The notes beneath the pieces are model-generated. The model saw only the letters and a program-made list of their open reading frames with translations, did not search any database and was not told the origin of the DNA. From NCBI GenBank assembly GCA_002363865.1, contig DEWY01000002.1:124001-188000 (forward strand): DNA of 64,000 bases. The letters run 5' to 3'. Positions 8,460 through 17,850 of this stretch are shown here, in pieces (the first letter of the stretch is position 1; each line of letters starts with the position of its first letter). A program made the translations under genes and the position numbers. Source of the stretch: Caulobacteraceae bacterium UBA3198. GTDB lineage: Bacteria; Pseudomonadota; Alphaproteobacteria; Caulobacterales; Caulobacteraceae.

Positions 8460-10046
8460 CTAGTTGGCGAGGCGCCGCAGGAAGGAGGGGATCTCCAGAT
8501 CCTCTCCGCCATCCCGCTCGGGCTCAGCCGATTCCGCCGGTTGCGCACCGCCGCGGCTGGGCGCCGAGGCGCGGGTCGGCGCTGGCGCGGGCGCCGGCGC
8601 AGACGGGGCGTCATAACGCGGGCGACCGCCGAACAGGCTCAGAAAGCCGCCGCGCTGGCGGCGATCGTCGGTGAAGGCGCCTTCGCCGAACAGCGGCTCA
8701 TCCTCGTCATCGGCGACCATAGGATCAACGATCCGCGTCACCGGACGCTCGGCTGCGGGCTGCGGAGCTGGCGCCGGTTCGGGGCGAGCATAGAGGTCTG
8801 GTTGCGGCGCCGGGGCCTCATAGGCCGCCGCCGACTGGGGCTCAGGCGCCCGGGCCTGAGGCGGCGGCGCATAGGCCTGAGGCGCCGGCTCCGGCGCGCG
8901 GGGCGCAGGCTCGGGCGCATAGGCGGCCGGGGCCGGACGCTCCGCATAGGCCGGTTGCGGCGGGGCGGCCTGGCGGACCGGCTCAGACTGACGGGCCGGA
9001 TTGTGCAGAGGCTGATGGGCGGGCTGAGCCGGCGCCTGCGGGCGACGAACCTCGGCCTTGGGCTCAATGGCGGCGATCGAAGCGCCATCCATGCCGGTGG
9101 CGACCACCGAAACGCGGATCATGCCGTCCAGAGACGGGTCGAAGGCCGCGCCGAAGATGATGTTGGCCTCGGCGTCCACCTGTTCGGAGATGGCGTTGGC
9201 CGCTTCGTCGACTTCCAGCAGGGTCATGTCGAGACCGCCGGTGACATTGACCAGGACCGCCTTGGCGCCCTTGAGCGACACTTCATCCAGCAGCGGGTTC
9301 TGGATGGCGTTCTGGGCGGCCATCAGGGCGCGGTCGTCGCCGGAGGCTTCGCCGGTGCCCATCATCGCCTTGCCCATCTCGGTCATCACCGTGCGGACGT
9401 CGGCGAAGTCGAGATTGATCAGGCCCGGCAGGACCATCAGGTCGGTGATCGAACGGACGCCCGAATGCAGCACCTGGTCGGCCATGCCGAAGGCTTCGGA
9501 GAAGGTGGTGCGCTCGTTGGCGACCCGGAACAGGTTCTGATTCGGAATGACGATCAGGGTGTCGACATAGCGCTGCAGCTCGGCGATGCCGGAGTCCGCC
9601 AGACGCATGCGGTGGCGGCCCTCGAAGTGGAAGGGCTTGGTCACCACGCCGACGGTCAGGATGCCCCGCTCGCGGGCGCACTTGGCGATGATCGGAGCCG
9701 CCCCAGTGCCGGTGCCGCCGCCCATGCCGGCGGTGATGAAGATCATGTGCGCGCCGTCGAGGTGCTCGCCGATCTCAGGGATCGACTCCTCGGCCGCGCT
9801 CATGCCGACCTCGGGGTGAGCGCCGGCGCCCAGGCCCTGCGTCACCGTCGCGCCAAGCTGGATGCGCCGGTCGGTCTTCGAGAACGCCAGCTGCTGGGCG
9901 TCGGTGTTGGCGACCACGAACTCCACGCCTTCGAGGTGCGCCTCGATCATGTTGTTCACAGCGTTTCCGCCCGCGCCGCCCACGCCGAACACCACAATAC
10001 GCGGCTTCAGCTCGGTCTCGCGCGGCGCCGTCAGTGCAATAGCCAT
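8460..10046 (-). CDS. ftsZ: Cell division GTPase FtsZ
   Basis: Tubulin homologue that forms the Z-ring. The start is ATG 10044-10046 (MAIALTAPRETELKPRIVV), which matches the Caulobacter N-terminus; a TTG seven codons upstream is unlikely. The GTPase domain (about residues 1-320) has VFGVGGAGGNAVNNM, the tubulin signature GMGGGTGTGAAP and the T7 loop NLDFADVRTVM. A roughly 180-residue disordered linker rich in Pro, Ala and Glu follows, as is typical of Caulobacterales. The C-terminal peptide LEIPSFLRRLAN binds partners such as FtsA. At about 528 residues it is much longer than E. coli FtsZ (383). The gene follows ftsA with a 302-base gap that carries its own regulatory sites. Confidence 0.97.
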   Translation of the reverse strand: MAIALTAPRETELKPRIVVFGVGGAGGNAVNNMIEAHLEGVEFVVANTDAQQLAFSKTDRRIQLGATVTQGLGAGAHPEVGMSAAEESIPEIGEHLDGAHMIFITAGMGGGTGTGAAPIIAKCARERGILTVGVVTKPFHFEGRHRMRLADSGIAELQRYVDTLIVIPNQNLFRVANERTTFSEAFGMADQVLHSGVRSITDLMVLPGLINLDFADVRTVMTEMGKAMMGTGEASGDDRALMAAQNAIQNPLLDEVSLKGAKAVLVNVTGGLDMTLLEVDEAANAISEQVDAEANIIFGAAFDPSLDGMIRVSVVATGMDGASIAAIEPKAEVRRPQAPAQPAHQPLHNPARQSEPVRQAAPPQPAYAERPAPAAYAPEPAPRAPEPAPQAYAPPPQARAPEPQSAAAYEAPAPQPDLYARPEPAPAPQPAAERPVTRIVDPMVADDEDEPLFGEGAFTDDRRQRGGFLSLFGGRPRYDAPSAPAPAPAPTRASAPSRGGAQPAESAEPERDGGEDLEIPSFLRRLAN

Positions 10047-10140
10047 AGGACCCACCGTCCTCCGCAAATCTGTTGAAGCGCACGCGACCCGCCCGCGGCA
10101 CGCTCCGATTGGGATGCGGTTAACTTAACGACCATCATCC

Positions 10141-10171
10141 TTAATCGAACGTAAACCGCTTACATTGAGTC
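10141..10171 (-). promoter_or_regulatory. ftsZ promoter region with CtrA-like box and CcrM (GANTC) site
   Basis: On the minus strand, GTTTACGTTCGATTAA matches the CtrA half-site pattern TTAA-N7-TTAA with one mismatch (TTTA), at 10141-10156. A GANTC methylation site (GAGTC) lies at 10167-10171. TTAACTTAAC lies just downstream at about 10120-10130. In Caulobacter crescentus, ftsZ is known to be repressed by CtrA and to need CcrM methylation near its promoter. The equivalence here is inferred from position and motif only. Confidence 0.45.
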
Positions 10172-10284
10172 GGAGGTCCGTCGACCCCAAGACAGATGCA
10201 TTTTTTTGTTGCGCCATAAGGCTTAACGGCGGTTTTGCGGCGAAGTTGCGGCTTCCGTCCGATTGGAACTGCGGCGGCATGGCG

Positions 10285-10314
10285 CAGGTCCCGGCGAAAG
10301 AACACCGGGACCTG
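10285..10314 (-). terminator. Hairpin after ftsA
   Basis: CAGGTCCCGG (10285-10294) pairs perfectly with CCGGGACCTG (10305-10314) around a 10-base loop, 35 bases beyond the ftsA stop. No U-run follows on the minus strand. It probably ends or attenuates the ftsQA transcript and isolates ftsZ, whose own promoter elements lie further downstream. The remainder of the 302-base ftsA-ftsZ gap shows no convincing ORF. Confidence 0.5.
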
Positions 10315-10348
10315 GTTAACCTTGACCTATGGTCGGCTAGACTTGACG

Positions 10349-11701
10349 CTAAAGGTTTTCTCGCAGCCAGGCGGCCGCCTTGGTCACCGGGTTGGCCCCG
10401 GGATCGAGGCTTTCCCGGCGAATTCGCGCCCCGGACATAGACTTGGCCGACACCGCTTCGCGGGGGCCGAAGGCCGCGCGATGCAGAACGCCGGCCGCGG
10501 CGCAGAAGGCCGGACCCGAGGCCGCGTCGGCCAGGTGGGGCACCCGCCGAGGACGCCCCAGGCGAACCGGACGGTCAAACACGCGCACCGCCACTTCCCG
10601 CACGCCAGCCAACTGGCTGGCGCCGCCGGTCAGGACCAGACTTGCGCCCGCCTCCACAGGGGCGCCTGAGGCTTTCAGGCGGTCGCGCAGGAGTTCCAGG
10701 GTTTCCTCAACCCGGGGGGCGATAATGCCCTTGAGCAGGGAGCGCGGGGCGATCACGGGGCCTGCGCCGGCGTCGTCGCCCCGCGGCGGGGCCTCGATCA
10801 TCTCGCGGTCTTCATTGGCCGAAGCGATGGCCGACCCATGCAGAGTCTTGATGCGTTCAGCGCCGGCCATGGAGGTCGACAGGCCCCGGGCGATGTCAGC
10901 GGTCACATGCTGGCCGCCCACCGGAAGGGTTTCGACGTGGACGAGGCTGCCGGCCGTGAACACGGCGGCCGAGGTGGATCCGCCGCCCATATCGATGCAC
11001 ACCGCGCCCAGGTCCATCTCGTCCTCCTCCAGGGCCGCCAGGGCCGAGGCGAAGGGCGCGGCGACCACGCCTTCGAACTGCAGATGCGCCCGCTCGACAC
11101 AGGCGCCCAGGGTCTGGAAGGCGGTCTCGCTGACCGAGACCACCAGCAGCTCAACCGCCAGACTGCGGCCGAACATGGCGCGGGGGTCTCGCACGCCGCT
11201 CTGACCATCCACCCGCCAGGCGATGGGCAGGATGTGGACGGGGCGGCGCTCGGGCAGCTTCACCGGCGCGAGGGCCGACTGGATGGCGCGGACCAGATCA
11301 TGGTCGGAGATCGGCCGGGCGCCGAGGCTTACGCGGCCTGAAATCCGGTGGCTGGCCAGCTGGCCGCCCGCCATGGCCACGGTGACCCCCTGAACATTGA
11401 CGCCGGCCACATTCTCGGCCCGTTCCACGGCCTGGGCGATGGCGTCTGACGCCTCATCCAGATTGACGATGGCCCCGCCGCGGATGCCGCGGGACTGCAC
11501 ATAGCCGACGCCGGCGGCCGTGAGGGTTCGATCCCCCCGGCGCACGCCGTCGGGCTTCATGATGAAGCAGGACACCTTGGAGGCGCCCAGGTCCACCGCA
11601 GCCACCAGGGGCTGGCGGCCCAGGGCGGCCTTGAGGCTGTCGCGGCTGCTGTTGCGATCGACCGTTTTGGTCCCGAACGGCACGGTTCTTCCTTCCACCA
11701 C
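10349..11701 (-). CDS. ftsA: Cell division protein FtsA
   Basis: Actin-like ATPase that anchors FtsZ filaments to the inner membrane. The 450 residues show an actin-fold phosphate-1 loop (AAVDLGASKVSCFI), a second nucleotide loop (CIDMGGGSTSAAVF) and a late adenosine motif (LVLTGGASQLAG). The C-terminus KAAAWLRENL is the short amphipathic membrane-targeting helix. The start is GTG at 11699-11701, immediately next to the ftsQ stop (TAG 11702-11704) with no gap, implying translational coupling. Confidence 0.95.
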   Translation of the reverse strand: MVEGRTVPFGTKTVDRNSSRDSLKAALGRQPLVAAVDLGASKVSCFIMKPDGVRRGDRTLTAAGVGYVQSRGIRGGAIVNLDEASDAIAQAVERAENVAGVNVQGVTVAMAGGQLASHRISGRVSLGARPISDHDLVRAIQSALAPVKLPERRPVHILPIAWRVDGQSGVRDPRAMFGRSLAVELLVVSVSETAFQTLGACVERAHLQFEGVVAAPFASALAALEEDEMDLGAVCIDMGGGSTSAAVFTAGSLVHVETLPVGGQHVTADIARGLSTSMAGAERIKTLHGSAIASANEDREMIEAPPRGDDAGAGPVIAPRSLLKGIIAPRVEETLELLRDRLKASGAPVEAGASLVLTGGASQLAGVREVAVRVFDRPVRLGRPRRVPHLADAASGPAFCAAAGVLHRAAFGPREAVSAKSMSGARIRRESLDPGANPVTKAAAWLRENL

Positions 11702-12616
11702 CTAGGCGCCGTCAGCGACCAGGCCGCTGGAGCGGACCTGGTCACGCGGCCGCACCGCCACCATCGTCGGATCGCGCAGGTCGATCCGTGCAAATCCCAG
11801 CTCGAGAATGCGTGAGCGCTGGTCGAGCTGTTCCAGCTGAATCAGGGCCGCTTCTTCGTCGACCGCAGGAAGTTGAACCAAAGACCCGTCCTTCAGGCGC
11901 AGGTCCCAGCGCCGGTCATCCACCCGCACCAGGGCCTCGACCCGGCTCATCAGCCGCGGGCGCGCGGCGATACGCGGCAGGATGGCCGCGGCGTGCTGAT
12001 CGGCCCCCTGGCCGACCACCAGGGGCAGGTTGGCCGCGCGCAGGGGATTGGCCTCAGGGATGACGCGCCCATCGGCGTCGATCACCCGGCTGGCGCCGTT
12101 GTGCTGCCAAACGGCCAGCTGCCGACGCTCGGAAATGGCGATGATCAGCGTGTCGGGGAGCAGGCGAACGATCTGCGCCTCCTCCACCCAACCCACCGAT
12201 TCGACGCGGGCGCGCAGCGCTTCCAGATCCAGGCCCAGCACGGGCTGGTCCTTGTAGACGCCGGCGGCGCTCAGAATATCGGCGGTGGCCGCCGGCGAGG
12301 CGCCCTGAACGTGGACGGCGTTGAGACGGAAGCCCAGCGAGGCAAACTGCTGGCCGACGGCGCCCTGAACGCCCTGCCCCAGCCGCTCGGCCCGGTCACC
12401 GGTGGCCAGGGCGACCACGGCCATGACGGCGAGCACGCCGCCGGCGGCGATCAGGGCGTGGGTTGGAGACAGGCCAAGTCGCCCCGCCGCGCCCAGCTTG
12501 CCCGGCGTATAGCCCGCCTGGGCCTTGGAGGAACCGCGGGACTTTCGAGGACTGGCGGGCGCTTTGGCCCGGGGCTTCGCCTTAGACTGCGCTCCCCCCC
12601 GCAATGCCGCGGGCAT
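11702..12616 (-). CDS. ftsQ: Cell division protein FtsQ
   Basis: Bitopic divisome protein that links FtsB/FtsL to the rest of the division machine. The 304 residues comprise a basic, Pro/Ser-rich cytoplasmic tail (about 1-50), a single transmembrane helix (ALIAAGGVLAVMAVVALA), a POTRA domain (FRLNAVHVQGASPAATADIL...) and the FtsQ beta domain (about 150-290). The first codons overlap the end of ddl by 35 bases, so the exact start may be further in, though the overlap is compatible with coupling. Order ddl-ftsQ-ftsA-ftsZ is standard. Confidence 0.92.
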   Translation of the reverse strand: MPAALRGGAQSKAKPRAKAPASPRKSRGSSKAQAGYTPGKLGAAGRLGLSPTHALIAAGGVLAVMAVVALATGDRAERLGQGVQGAVGQQFASLGFRLNAVHVQGASPAATADILSAAGVYKDQPVLGLDLEALRARVESVGWVEEAQIVRLLPDTLIIAISERRQLAVWQHNGASRVIDADGRVIPEANPLRAANLPLVVGQGADQHAAAILPRIAARPRLMSRVEALVRVDDRRWDLRLKDGSLVQLPAVDEEAALIQLEQLDQRSRILELGFARIDLRDPTMVAVRPRDQVRSSGLVADGA

Positions 12617-13529
12617 AGGCGTCCTCCGTAATCCAAAGCACCAGTTGGTCGAAATCCACCCCGAGCTTGGCCGCCTGCTCGGGGACGAGCGAGGTCGGCG
12701 TCATGCCGGGCTGGGTATTGACCTCCAAGAGGACCAGAATGTCGTTAATGTCGTCATAACGAAGATCCGAGCGGGTCACCCCACGACAACCCAGGGCTGC
12801 GTGGGCCCGCTCGCTTAGCTCCATAGCCTTTTCAAAGACATGGGCCGGAATATCGGCCGGAATGACGTGGTCTGAGCCGCCCTCGCCATACTTGGCCTCG
12901 TAATCATAGAAACCCGTCCTGGGGACGATATCGGTCACGGTCATGGCCTTGCCGGCCATAACGCCGCAGGCGAGCTCCTTTCCGCGGATATAGGGCTCGA
13001 TCATCACCTCCTCGCCGAAGGTCCAGCTGGGGGCGACCAGCTCCTGCGGCGGCCGATTCGCCCCCTCGAAGACCAGGAAGACCCCCACCGACGAACCCTG
13101 ACTGTTGGGCTTGACCACATAGGGCGGGGCCATGACGTGATCGGCGGCGGCCTCGAAGCGGTTGAACAGCCCGCCGCCCGGCACGGTGACCCCGGCGTCG
13201 GCCAGGACGGCCTTGGCCTTGGCCTTGTCCATGGCCAGAGCAGAGGCGAGAACGCCGGAATGGGTGTAGGGCAGACCCAGCGTCTCCAGCACGCCCTGGA
13301 CGCAGCCGTCCTCGCCCCATTCCCCGTGCAGGGCGTTGAAACAGACGTCAGGCTTCAGCGCGGTGAGGCGCTGGGCGAGGTCACGGCCGGCGTCGACCCG
13401 GCTGACCCGGGCGCCCAGCCGCTCCAGGGCGACGGCGCAGGCCGCCCCCGAAACCAGGCTGACATCCCGCTCGGGCGATAGGCCCCCCAGGAGGACGGCG
13501 ACGTGTTTACCGGCGATGGAAAAGGCCAT
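12582..13529 (-). CDS. ddl: D-alanine--D-alanine ligase
   Basis: ATP-grasp enzyme making the D-Ala-D-Ala dipeptide that MurF uses. The start ATG 13527-13529 gives MAFSIAGKHVAVLLGGLSPE, where VLLGG.S.ER is the family N-terminal motif. Other family motifs are FNALHGEWGEDG, PYVVKPNSQGSSVGV and LLEVNTQPGMTPTSLVPEQA. The length of about 315 residues is normal for DdlB. Only 77 bases separate it from the upstream RND permease on the same strand, in place of murB, so its natural upstream partner has been displaced. Confidence 0.95.
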   Translation of the reverse strand: MAFSIAGKHVAVLLGGLSPERDVSLVSGAACAVALERLGARVSRVDAGRDLAQRLTALKPDVCFNALHGEWGEDGCVQGVLETLGLPYTHSGVLASALAMDKAKAKAVLADAGVTVPGGGLFNRFEAAADHVMAPPYVVKPNSQGSSVGVFLVFEGANRPPQELVAPSWTFGEEVMIEPYIRGKELACGVMAGKAMTVTDIVPRTGFYDYEAKYGEGGSDHVIPADIPAHVFEKAMELSERAHAALGCRGVTRSDLRYDDINDILVLLEVNTQPGMTPTSLVPEQAAKLGVDFDQLVLWITEDAYARGIAGGSAV

Positions 13530-13606
13530 GGGGCTCTCTGGCTGCGACGGGATGCAAGCCTCCCCCTTCGTCGGCCCGCCCCCTCGCGTCAAGCGCCCTC
13601 GCCCAT

Positions 13607-16600
13607 TCAGACGATGGGCGCGCTCGCGGTCAGCGCCGAGTCCTGGGCGACCTCCGGCTCACGCTCGCCCCGCGACAGGAGCCAGTACATGACCGGGGTG
13701 GCGACCCGCGAGAGCACGGTGGAGGTGACCAGACCGCCGATGATGGCGATGGCCAGGGGCGAGTAGAGGCCCGAGTTCTCCAGGGCGAGCGGCGTCAGGC
13801 CGGCGATGGCGGTGACCGAGGTGAGCAGCACCGGCAGGAAGCGCACCTCACCGGCCCGCTCGATGGCCGGCCGCAGGGCCATGCCCGTCCGCCGCAGTTG
13901 CTCGGTGAAGTCCACCAGCAGGATCGAGTTCTTAATCTCGATGCCGATCAGGGCGATCATGCCGATGGTGGCGGTGAACGACATGGAATTGCCGGTCAGC
14001 CAAAGGGCGGCTACGGCGCCGAACAGGCCCAGCGGAATGATGCCGGCCACCACAAGGGCCGTCTTGAACTTGCCGAACTCCAGGACCAGCACCGCCAGGA
14101 TGCCGAATACCGCGATGAGCACGGCGGCGCCCAGGCCCGCAAAGCTGTCGGACTGGGCCTCGGCCTGGCCGCCCAGTTGCAGGCTGTAGCCGGGCGGCAG
14201 GGCGAGCTCGGCCTCCAACCGCTCGACCGCTTCAGCCGTCACAGCCGAGGTCAGGACGCCCGTGCCCACATAGGCGGTGATGGTCACGGTGCGCTGCCGG
14301 TCCACCCGGTCGATCCGGGCGGGGCTGGAGGTCAAGACCGGGGTGGAGACCGCCCCCATGGGCACGGTCTGGCCGCTGATGGTCGGCAGGTAGATGTCCT
14401 GCAGGGCGGCGATCTCGTTGCGAGCGTCCATGGGCAGGCGGACATTGACGGCGTAGTCGTCGCCATCGGGGTCGCGGAACCGGGCGACGGCTTCCCCGGA
14501 CAGGGCCAGGCGGGTGATGCGGCGGCCGGCGCCGGCCGGCACCCCAAGGGCTGCGGCCTTACCCTCGTCCAGGCCAAGGTCGAGGTCCGTGCGATCCAGC
14601 CGCATGGGATTGGAGACGTCGCGGGCGCCGGGAGTGGCCTTTAGGACCGCCTCAGCCTGGGCCGCCAGGGCCTTGAGAACATTGAGGTCCTGGCCCTGCA
14701 GGCGCACGGCGATGGGCGCCTCGATGGGCGGGCCGTTCTCGAAGACGATGACCCGGATGCGAGCGCCGGGATAGCGATCGAAATCGGCGCGCAATTCATC
14801 CAGCAGCGCGGGGCTTTCCGCCGGGTTCCAGGCCTCGAGCGAGGCGTAAACTTCCGCATAGTTCGGCTGCGGCTCGGCCTGGTTCACATTGTAGAAGATC
14901 TGCGGATTGCCACGGCCGAGATTGGCCGCCTGCCAGACGATGGCCTCTTCCTGGGCGAGCCGTCCCTCCACATAGCGCAGGGCCTCGCCGGTCTTGGCCA
15001 GAGAGGTCCCCTGCTGGGTCTCGATCCGCACCAGGAACTGCGGCGTCTCGGCCGGCGGGAACAGGGAGGAGCCAATGGCCCCCAGCATCGGAATGGTGGT
15101 GGCGCAGATGCCCAGGATGATCGCAAGGGCCAGCCATGGCCGCGCCAGGGCCCGGTGCAGGACCGGGCTGTAGATGCGGTGAATGCCCCCGTTGATGGCC
15201 CGCAGCAGGGCGTTGCCCTCCGGGTCCTCGTGCCGCGACAGGATGCGGCTGGCCAGGAAGGGAATGATGGTCAGGGACACAAGGAGCGAGGCCGCCACCG
15301 TGGTCAGCACCGCCACCGGCAGGGAGCGGATGTAGGCGCCTGAGCCCTCGGGCAGGAACATCAGCGGCAGGAAGGCCAGCATCAGGGTCGCCGTACAGCC
15401 CAGCACCGCCAGCGAGATCTGGCGCGTGCCGTTGACGGCCGCCGTCACCCGATCCTCCCCGGCCCGAAGGCGTCTTGCGATGTTCTCGGTGACGACGATG
15501 GAGTCGTCCACCAGAAGGCCGAGGCTGAGGACGAAGCCGGCGATGGCCAGCTGGTTCAGGGTGAAGCCCAGCCCCTGCATCACCGAAAGGCCGATCAGCA
15601 GGGACAGTGGAATGGACATCATCACCACCACGCCGGCCCGGAAGCCCAGGGGCAGCAGGGTGATGAGCACCAGGGTCAGCGCCAGGCCGAAATCGCGGAA
15701 CAGGCGGTTGAGGCGGTGTTTCACATTGTCCGACTGCTGGAAACCGCGCTCCAGCTTCACCCCCGACGGCAGGGTCTTTTCGAACTCGTCCAGGGCGGCG
15801 TTCACCGCCGTGGTCAGCCGGGCGACGTCGGCGCCGTCCTTCTGCTTGACCGTGACATAGATCGCCCGGGCGCCGTTGAACCGCGCCAGGTGGGTGGGCT
15901 CAGTCTCCGCCCAGGCCACATCGGCCACGTCCTGAACCCGGACCACCCGCCCCTCCACCGAACGTACGGGGGTGAGGCCGATGGTCTCCAGGTCGCGGAA
16001 GGCGCCGCCGGCCTTGAGGTTGAACCGCCGCTCGCCGGCATGGACGGCGCCCAACGGGGCCTCGGCGCCGGCCGCGGCCAGGGCGTCGGCGACCGCGGTG
16101 GCCGGCAGTTGCAAGGCCGCCAGTCGCGGCAGGTCGAGGGAGACCCGCACCTCAGACGGCGGCGCGCCCCAGTACTCGGCCTGGCGCACCCCAGGCGCCC
16201 GGGCCAGCCGCTCGCGCAGGCGGTCGGCCACCTTTTCCAGGCGGCGCATGGGCAGGTGCTCGCTGACCAGGGCGACCTGGATGACCGCCACCTCTGTGGT
16301 CCGCGCCCGGCGGACCTCCAGCAGGGCCAGACCGTCCGGCAGACGGGGGCGCAGGGCGTTCACCTCGCGGACCACCTCGTCATACTTGCGGTCGGTGTCC
16401 ACATCCCAGTTGAACAGCACTTGGATGACCGCAGCGCCGTCCTGACTGGTGGAGCGGATCTCGTCCACATCGTCGAGGCCGTCGAGAACGTCCTCCAGCG
16501 GATCGGCGATCAGCTGCTCCATCTCGGTGGGTTCGGCGCCGGGCAGGACGGCGCGGACGATCATGATCGGGATGGGAAAGTGCGGGTCTTCCGACCGCGG

Positions 16601-16702
16601 CGTGCTAAAAAAGGCGTTCAGCCCCAGCATGGTCAGCAGCGCAAAGGCCACCAGGGTGAACTGCCAGCGGCGGACCGCGAAACCTGCGGGATCAAAGCTC
16701 AT
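13607..16702 (-). CDS. RND-family efflux permease (AcrB/MdtB-like)
   Basis: Proton-driven inner membrane pump of 1031 residues. The N-terminus MSFDPAGFAVRRWQFTLVAF leads into TM1, then large periplasmic loops, TM2-6, a second loop and TM8-12. The proton-relay acidic pair is visible in GLLVDDSIVVTENIARR (TM4), and the TM10 lysine in GIEIKNSILLVDF. The PGAEPTEMEQLI motif is typical of the multidrug/organic-compound RND subgroup that pairs with short lipoprotein adaptors. The stop of the adaptor gene overlaps its start by 4 bases. No outer membrane factor is present, so it must use a TolC encoded elsewhere. The substrate cannot be told. It lies inside the dcw cluster, between murB and ddl. Confidence 0.92.
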   Translation of the reverse strand: MSFDPAGFAVRRWQFTLVAFALLTMLGLNAFFSTPRSEDPHFPIPIMIVRAVLPGAEPTEMEQLIADPLEDVLDGLDDVDEIRSTSQDGAAVIQVLFNWDVDTDRKYDEVVREVNALRPRLPDGLALLEVRRARTTEVAVIQVALVSEHLPMRRLEKVADRLRERLARAPGVRQAEYWGAPPSEVRVSLDLPRLAALQLPATAVADALAAAGAEAPLGAVHAGERRFNLKAGGAFRDLETIGLTPVRSVEGRVVRVQDVADVAWAETEPTHLARFNGARAIYVTVKQKDGADVARLTTAVNAALDEFEKTLPSGVKLERGFQQSDNVKHRLNRLFRDFGLALTLVLITLLPLGFRAGVVVMMSIPLSLLIGLSVMQGLGFTLNQLAIAGFVLSLGLLVDDSIVVTENIARRLRAGEDRVTAAVNGTRQISLAVLGCTATLMLAFLPLMFLPEGSGAYIRSLPVAVLTTVAASLLVSLTIIPFLASRILSRHEDPEGNALLRAINGGIHRIYSPVLHRALARPWLALAIILGICATTIPMLGAIGSSLFPPAETPQFLVRIETQQGTSLAKTGEALRYVEGRLAQEEAIVWQAANLGRGNPQIFYNVNQAEPQPNYAEVYASLEAWNPAESPALLDELRADFDRYPGARIRVIVFENGPPIEAPIAVRLQGQDLNVLKALAAQAEAVLKATPGARDVSNPMRLDRTDLDLGLDEGKAAALGVPAGAGRRITRLALSGEAVARFRDPDGDDYAVNVRLPMDARNEIAALQDIYLPTISGQTVPMGAVSTPVLTSSPARIDRVDRQRTVTITAYVGTGVLTSAVTAEAVERLEAELALPPGYSLQLGGQAEAQSDSFAGLGAAVLIAVFGILAVLVLEFGKFKTALVVAGIIPLGLFGAVAALWLTGNSMSFTATIGMIALIGIEIKNSILLVDFTEQLRRTGMALRPAIERAGEVRFLPVLLTSVTAIAGLTPLALENSGLYSPLAIAIIGGLVTSTVLSRVATPVMYWLLSRGEREPEVAQDSALTASAPIV

Positions 16703-17820
16703 GGGGCGGCGCTCTCAGGCGCGTCTGCCTTGGGCGCCGCGGTACGGGCCTTGGCGACCAGGGCCGTGGGGTCGATCACCTGCACCTTGTCCCCGTCGCC
16801 GACGAAGCCGCCGCCGGCGGTGATCACCCGCGCGTCAGGCGCGAGGCCCGCCACCAGGGCGTCGTCGCCGTCGAAGCCGCCAAAGCTGACTGACGTGCGC
16901 CGGGCCACATCGCCGTCCAGGCGCAGGACGAAGGCACGGCCGTTCTGCGCCTCCTGGATGGCTTCGGCGGGAATGCGGGAATAGCCGTCGGCGGTGGCGG
17001 GCGGCGCGGCGGTGATCTGGGCCTGGCCCACCTGCCCGCTGCGCAGGCCAGGGGCGGCGGCGATCTCGATCTCCACATCCACCGTGCCGGCGCCGGCCGC
17101 GCTGGCCCCGCCGATCAGGATGACCCGGCCCGGCAGGGTCTGGTCGGCGACCTCCACCTGGGCTGAGGCGCCTTGCGCGATCCGTGTCGCCTGACGGTCG
17201 GGGACCGGGACCCGCAGGACGAAGGGGGAGCCGGCGTCGGCGATGGTCACCACCGTCTGTCCCGGCTGCACCACCTGCCCGGCGGCGACCGCCCTGGCCA
17301 GGACCACGCCTGCGCTCGGCGCCGACAGGGTCGCCCACCGACGGTCGAAGGCGGCCGCGGCATAGGCGGCTTCGGCGGCCTCCAGGGCGGTCCTGCGGTC
17401 ATCGATCCGCTGGCGGCTGACAAAGCCCTTGTCGAACAGGGCCTGATCCCGCTCCAGGTCGCGACGGGCGCGGTCCAGGGCGGCCTTGGCCTGCTGGCGG
17501 CCGGCCTCGACGGCGGTGGGGTCGAGCTGGGCGATCACCTGGCCGGCGCGGACCACGTCGCCCTCGTCCACGGTCAGGCTGGTGATGACGCCGGGCACGC
17601 GGAAGGCCAGCTGCGCCTCCCGCTGGCGGGCGAGCGCCCCGGTGGCGGTGATCAGGGTCTCGGCGCTGGCGGCCCGGACGGCCGCGGCCTCCACGGCCGG
17701 TGGCGGCGCCTGCGCGGCCGGCGCCTCCGCCCCACCCCCGCAGGCCGCCAGAACCCAGGCGAAACCTGCGATAGCCGTAAGCTTGACGATGTGCCTAAGC
17801 TGCCCGTCGCGACCTTGCAT
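16699..17820 (-). CDS. RND periplasmic adaptor (membrane fusion protein)
   Basis: Connects the RND pump to an outer membrane channel. The 373-residue protein starts with a lipoprotein-type signal (AGFAWVLAACGGG, lipobox LAAC). It then has a barrel-sandwich hybrid (TATGALARQREAQLAFRVPG and DEGDVVRAGQVIAQLDP), an alpha-hairpin coiled coil (RDLERDQALFDKGFVSRQRI), and beta-barrel and membrane-proximal domains. It is translated first and overlaps the permease by 4 bases. A -35 TTTACA and an imperfect palindrome lie about 30-60 bases upstream, suggesting repressor control, but no TetR-type repressor is adjacent. The nearest regulator is the divergent PadR gene. Confidence 0.9.
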   Translation of the reverse strand: MQGRDGQLRHIVKLTAIAGFAWVLAACGGGAEAPAAQAPPPAVEAAAVRAASAETLITATGALARQREAQLAFRVPGVITSLTVDEGDVVRAGQVIAQLDPTAVEAGRQQAKAALDRARRDLERDQALFDKGFVSRQRIDDRRTALEAAEAAYAAAAFDRRWATLSAPSAGVVLARAVAAGQVVQPGQTVVTIADAGSPFVLRVPVPDRQATRIAQGASAQVEVADQTLPGRVILIGGASAAGAGTVDVEIEIAAAPGLRSGQVGQAQITAAPPATADGYSRIPAEAIQEAQNGRAFVLRLDGDVARRTSVSFGGFDGDDALVAGLAPDARVITAGGGFVGDGDKVQVIDPTALVAKARTAAPKADAPESAAP

Positions 17821-17850
17821 GACGCCACCCCGTTCCCTGGCTGAACGGCG

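Noticed and set aside
8530..9060. Pro/Ala/Glu-rich repetitive DNA within ftsZ as a possible minisatellite
   Set aside because: The repeats are imperfect and encode the known disordered linker of Caulobacterales FtsZ.
10165..10440. 91-codon open frame on the plus strand across the ftsZ-ftsA gap
   Set aside because: No ribosome site, atypical composition, overlaps the ftsA end and the ftsZ promoter elements antisense.
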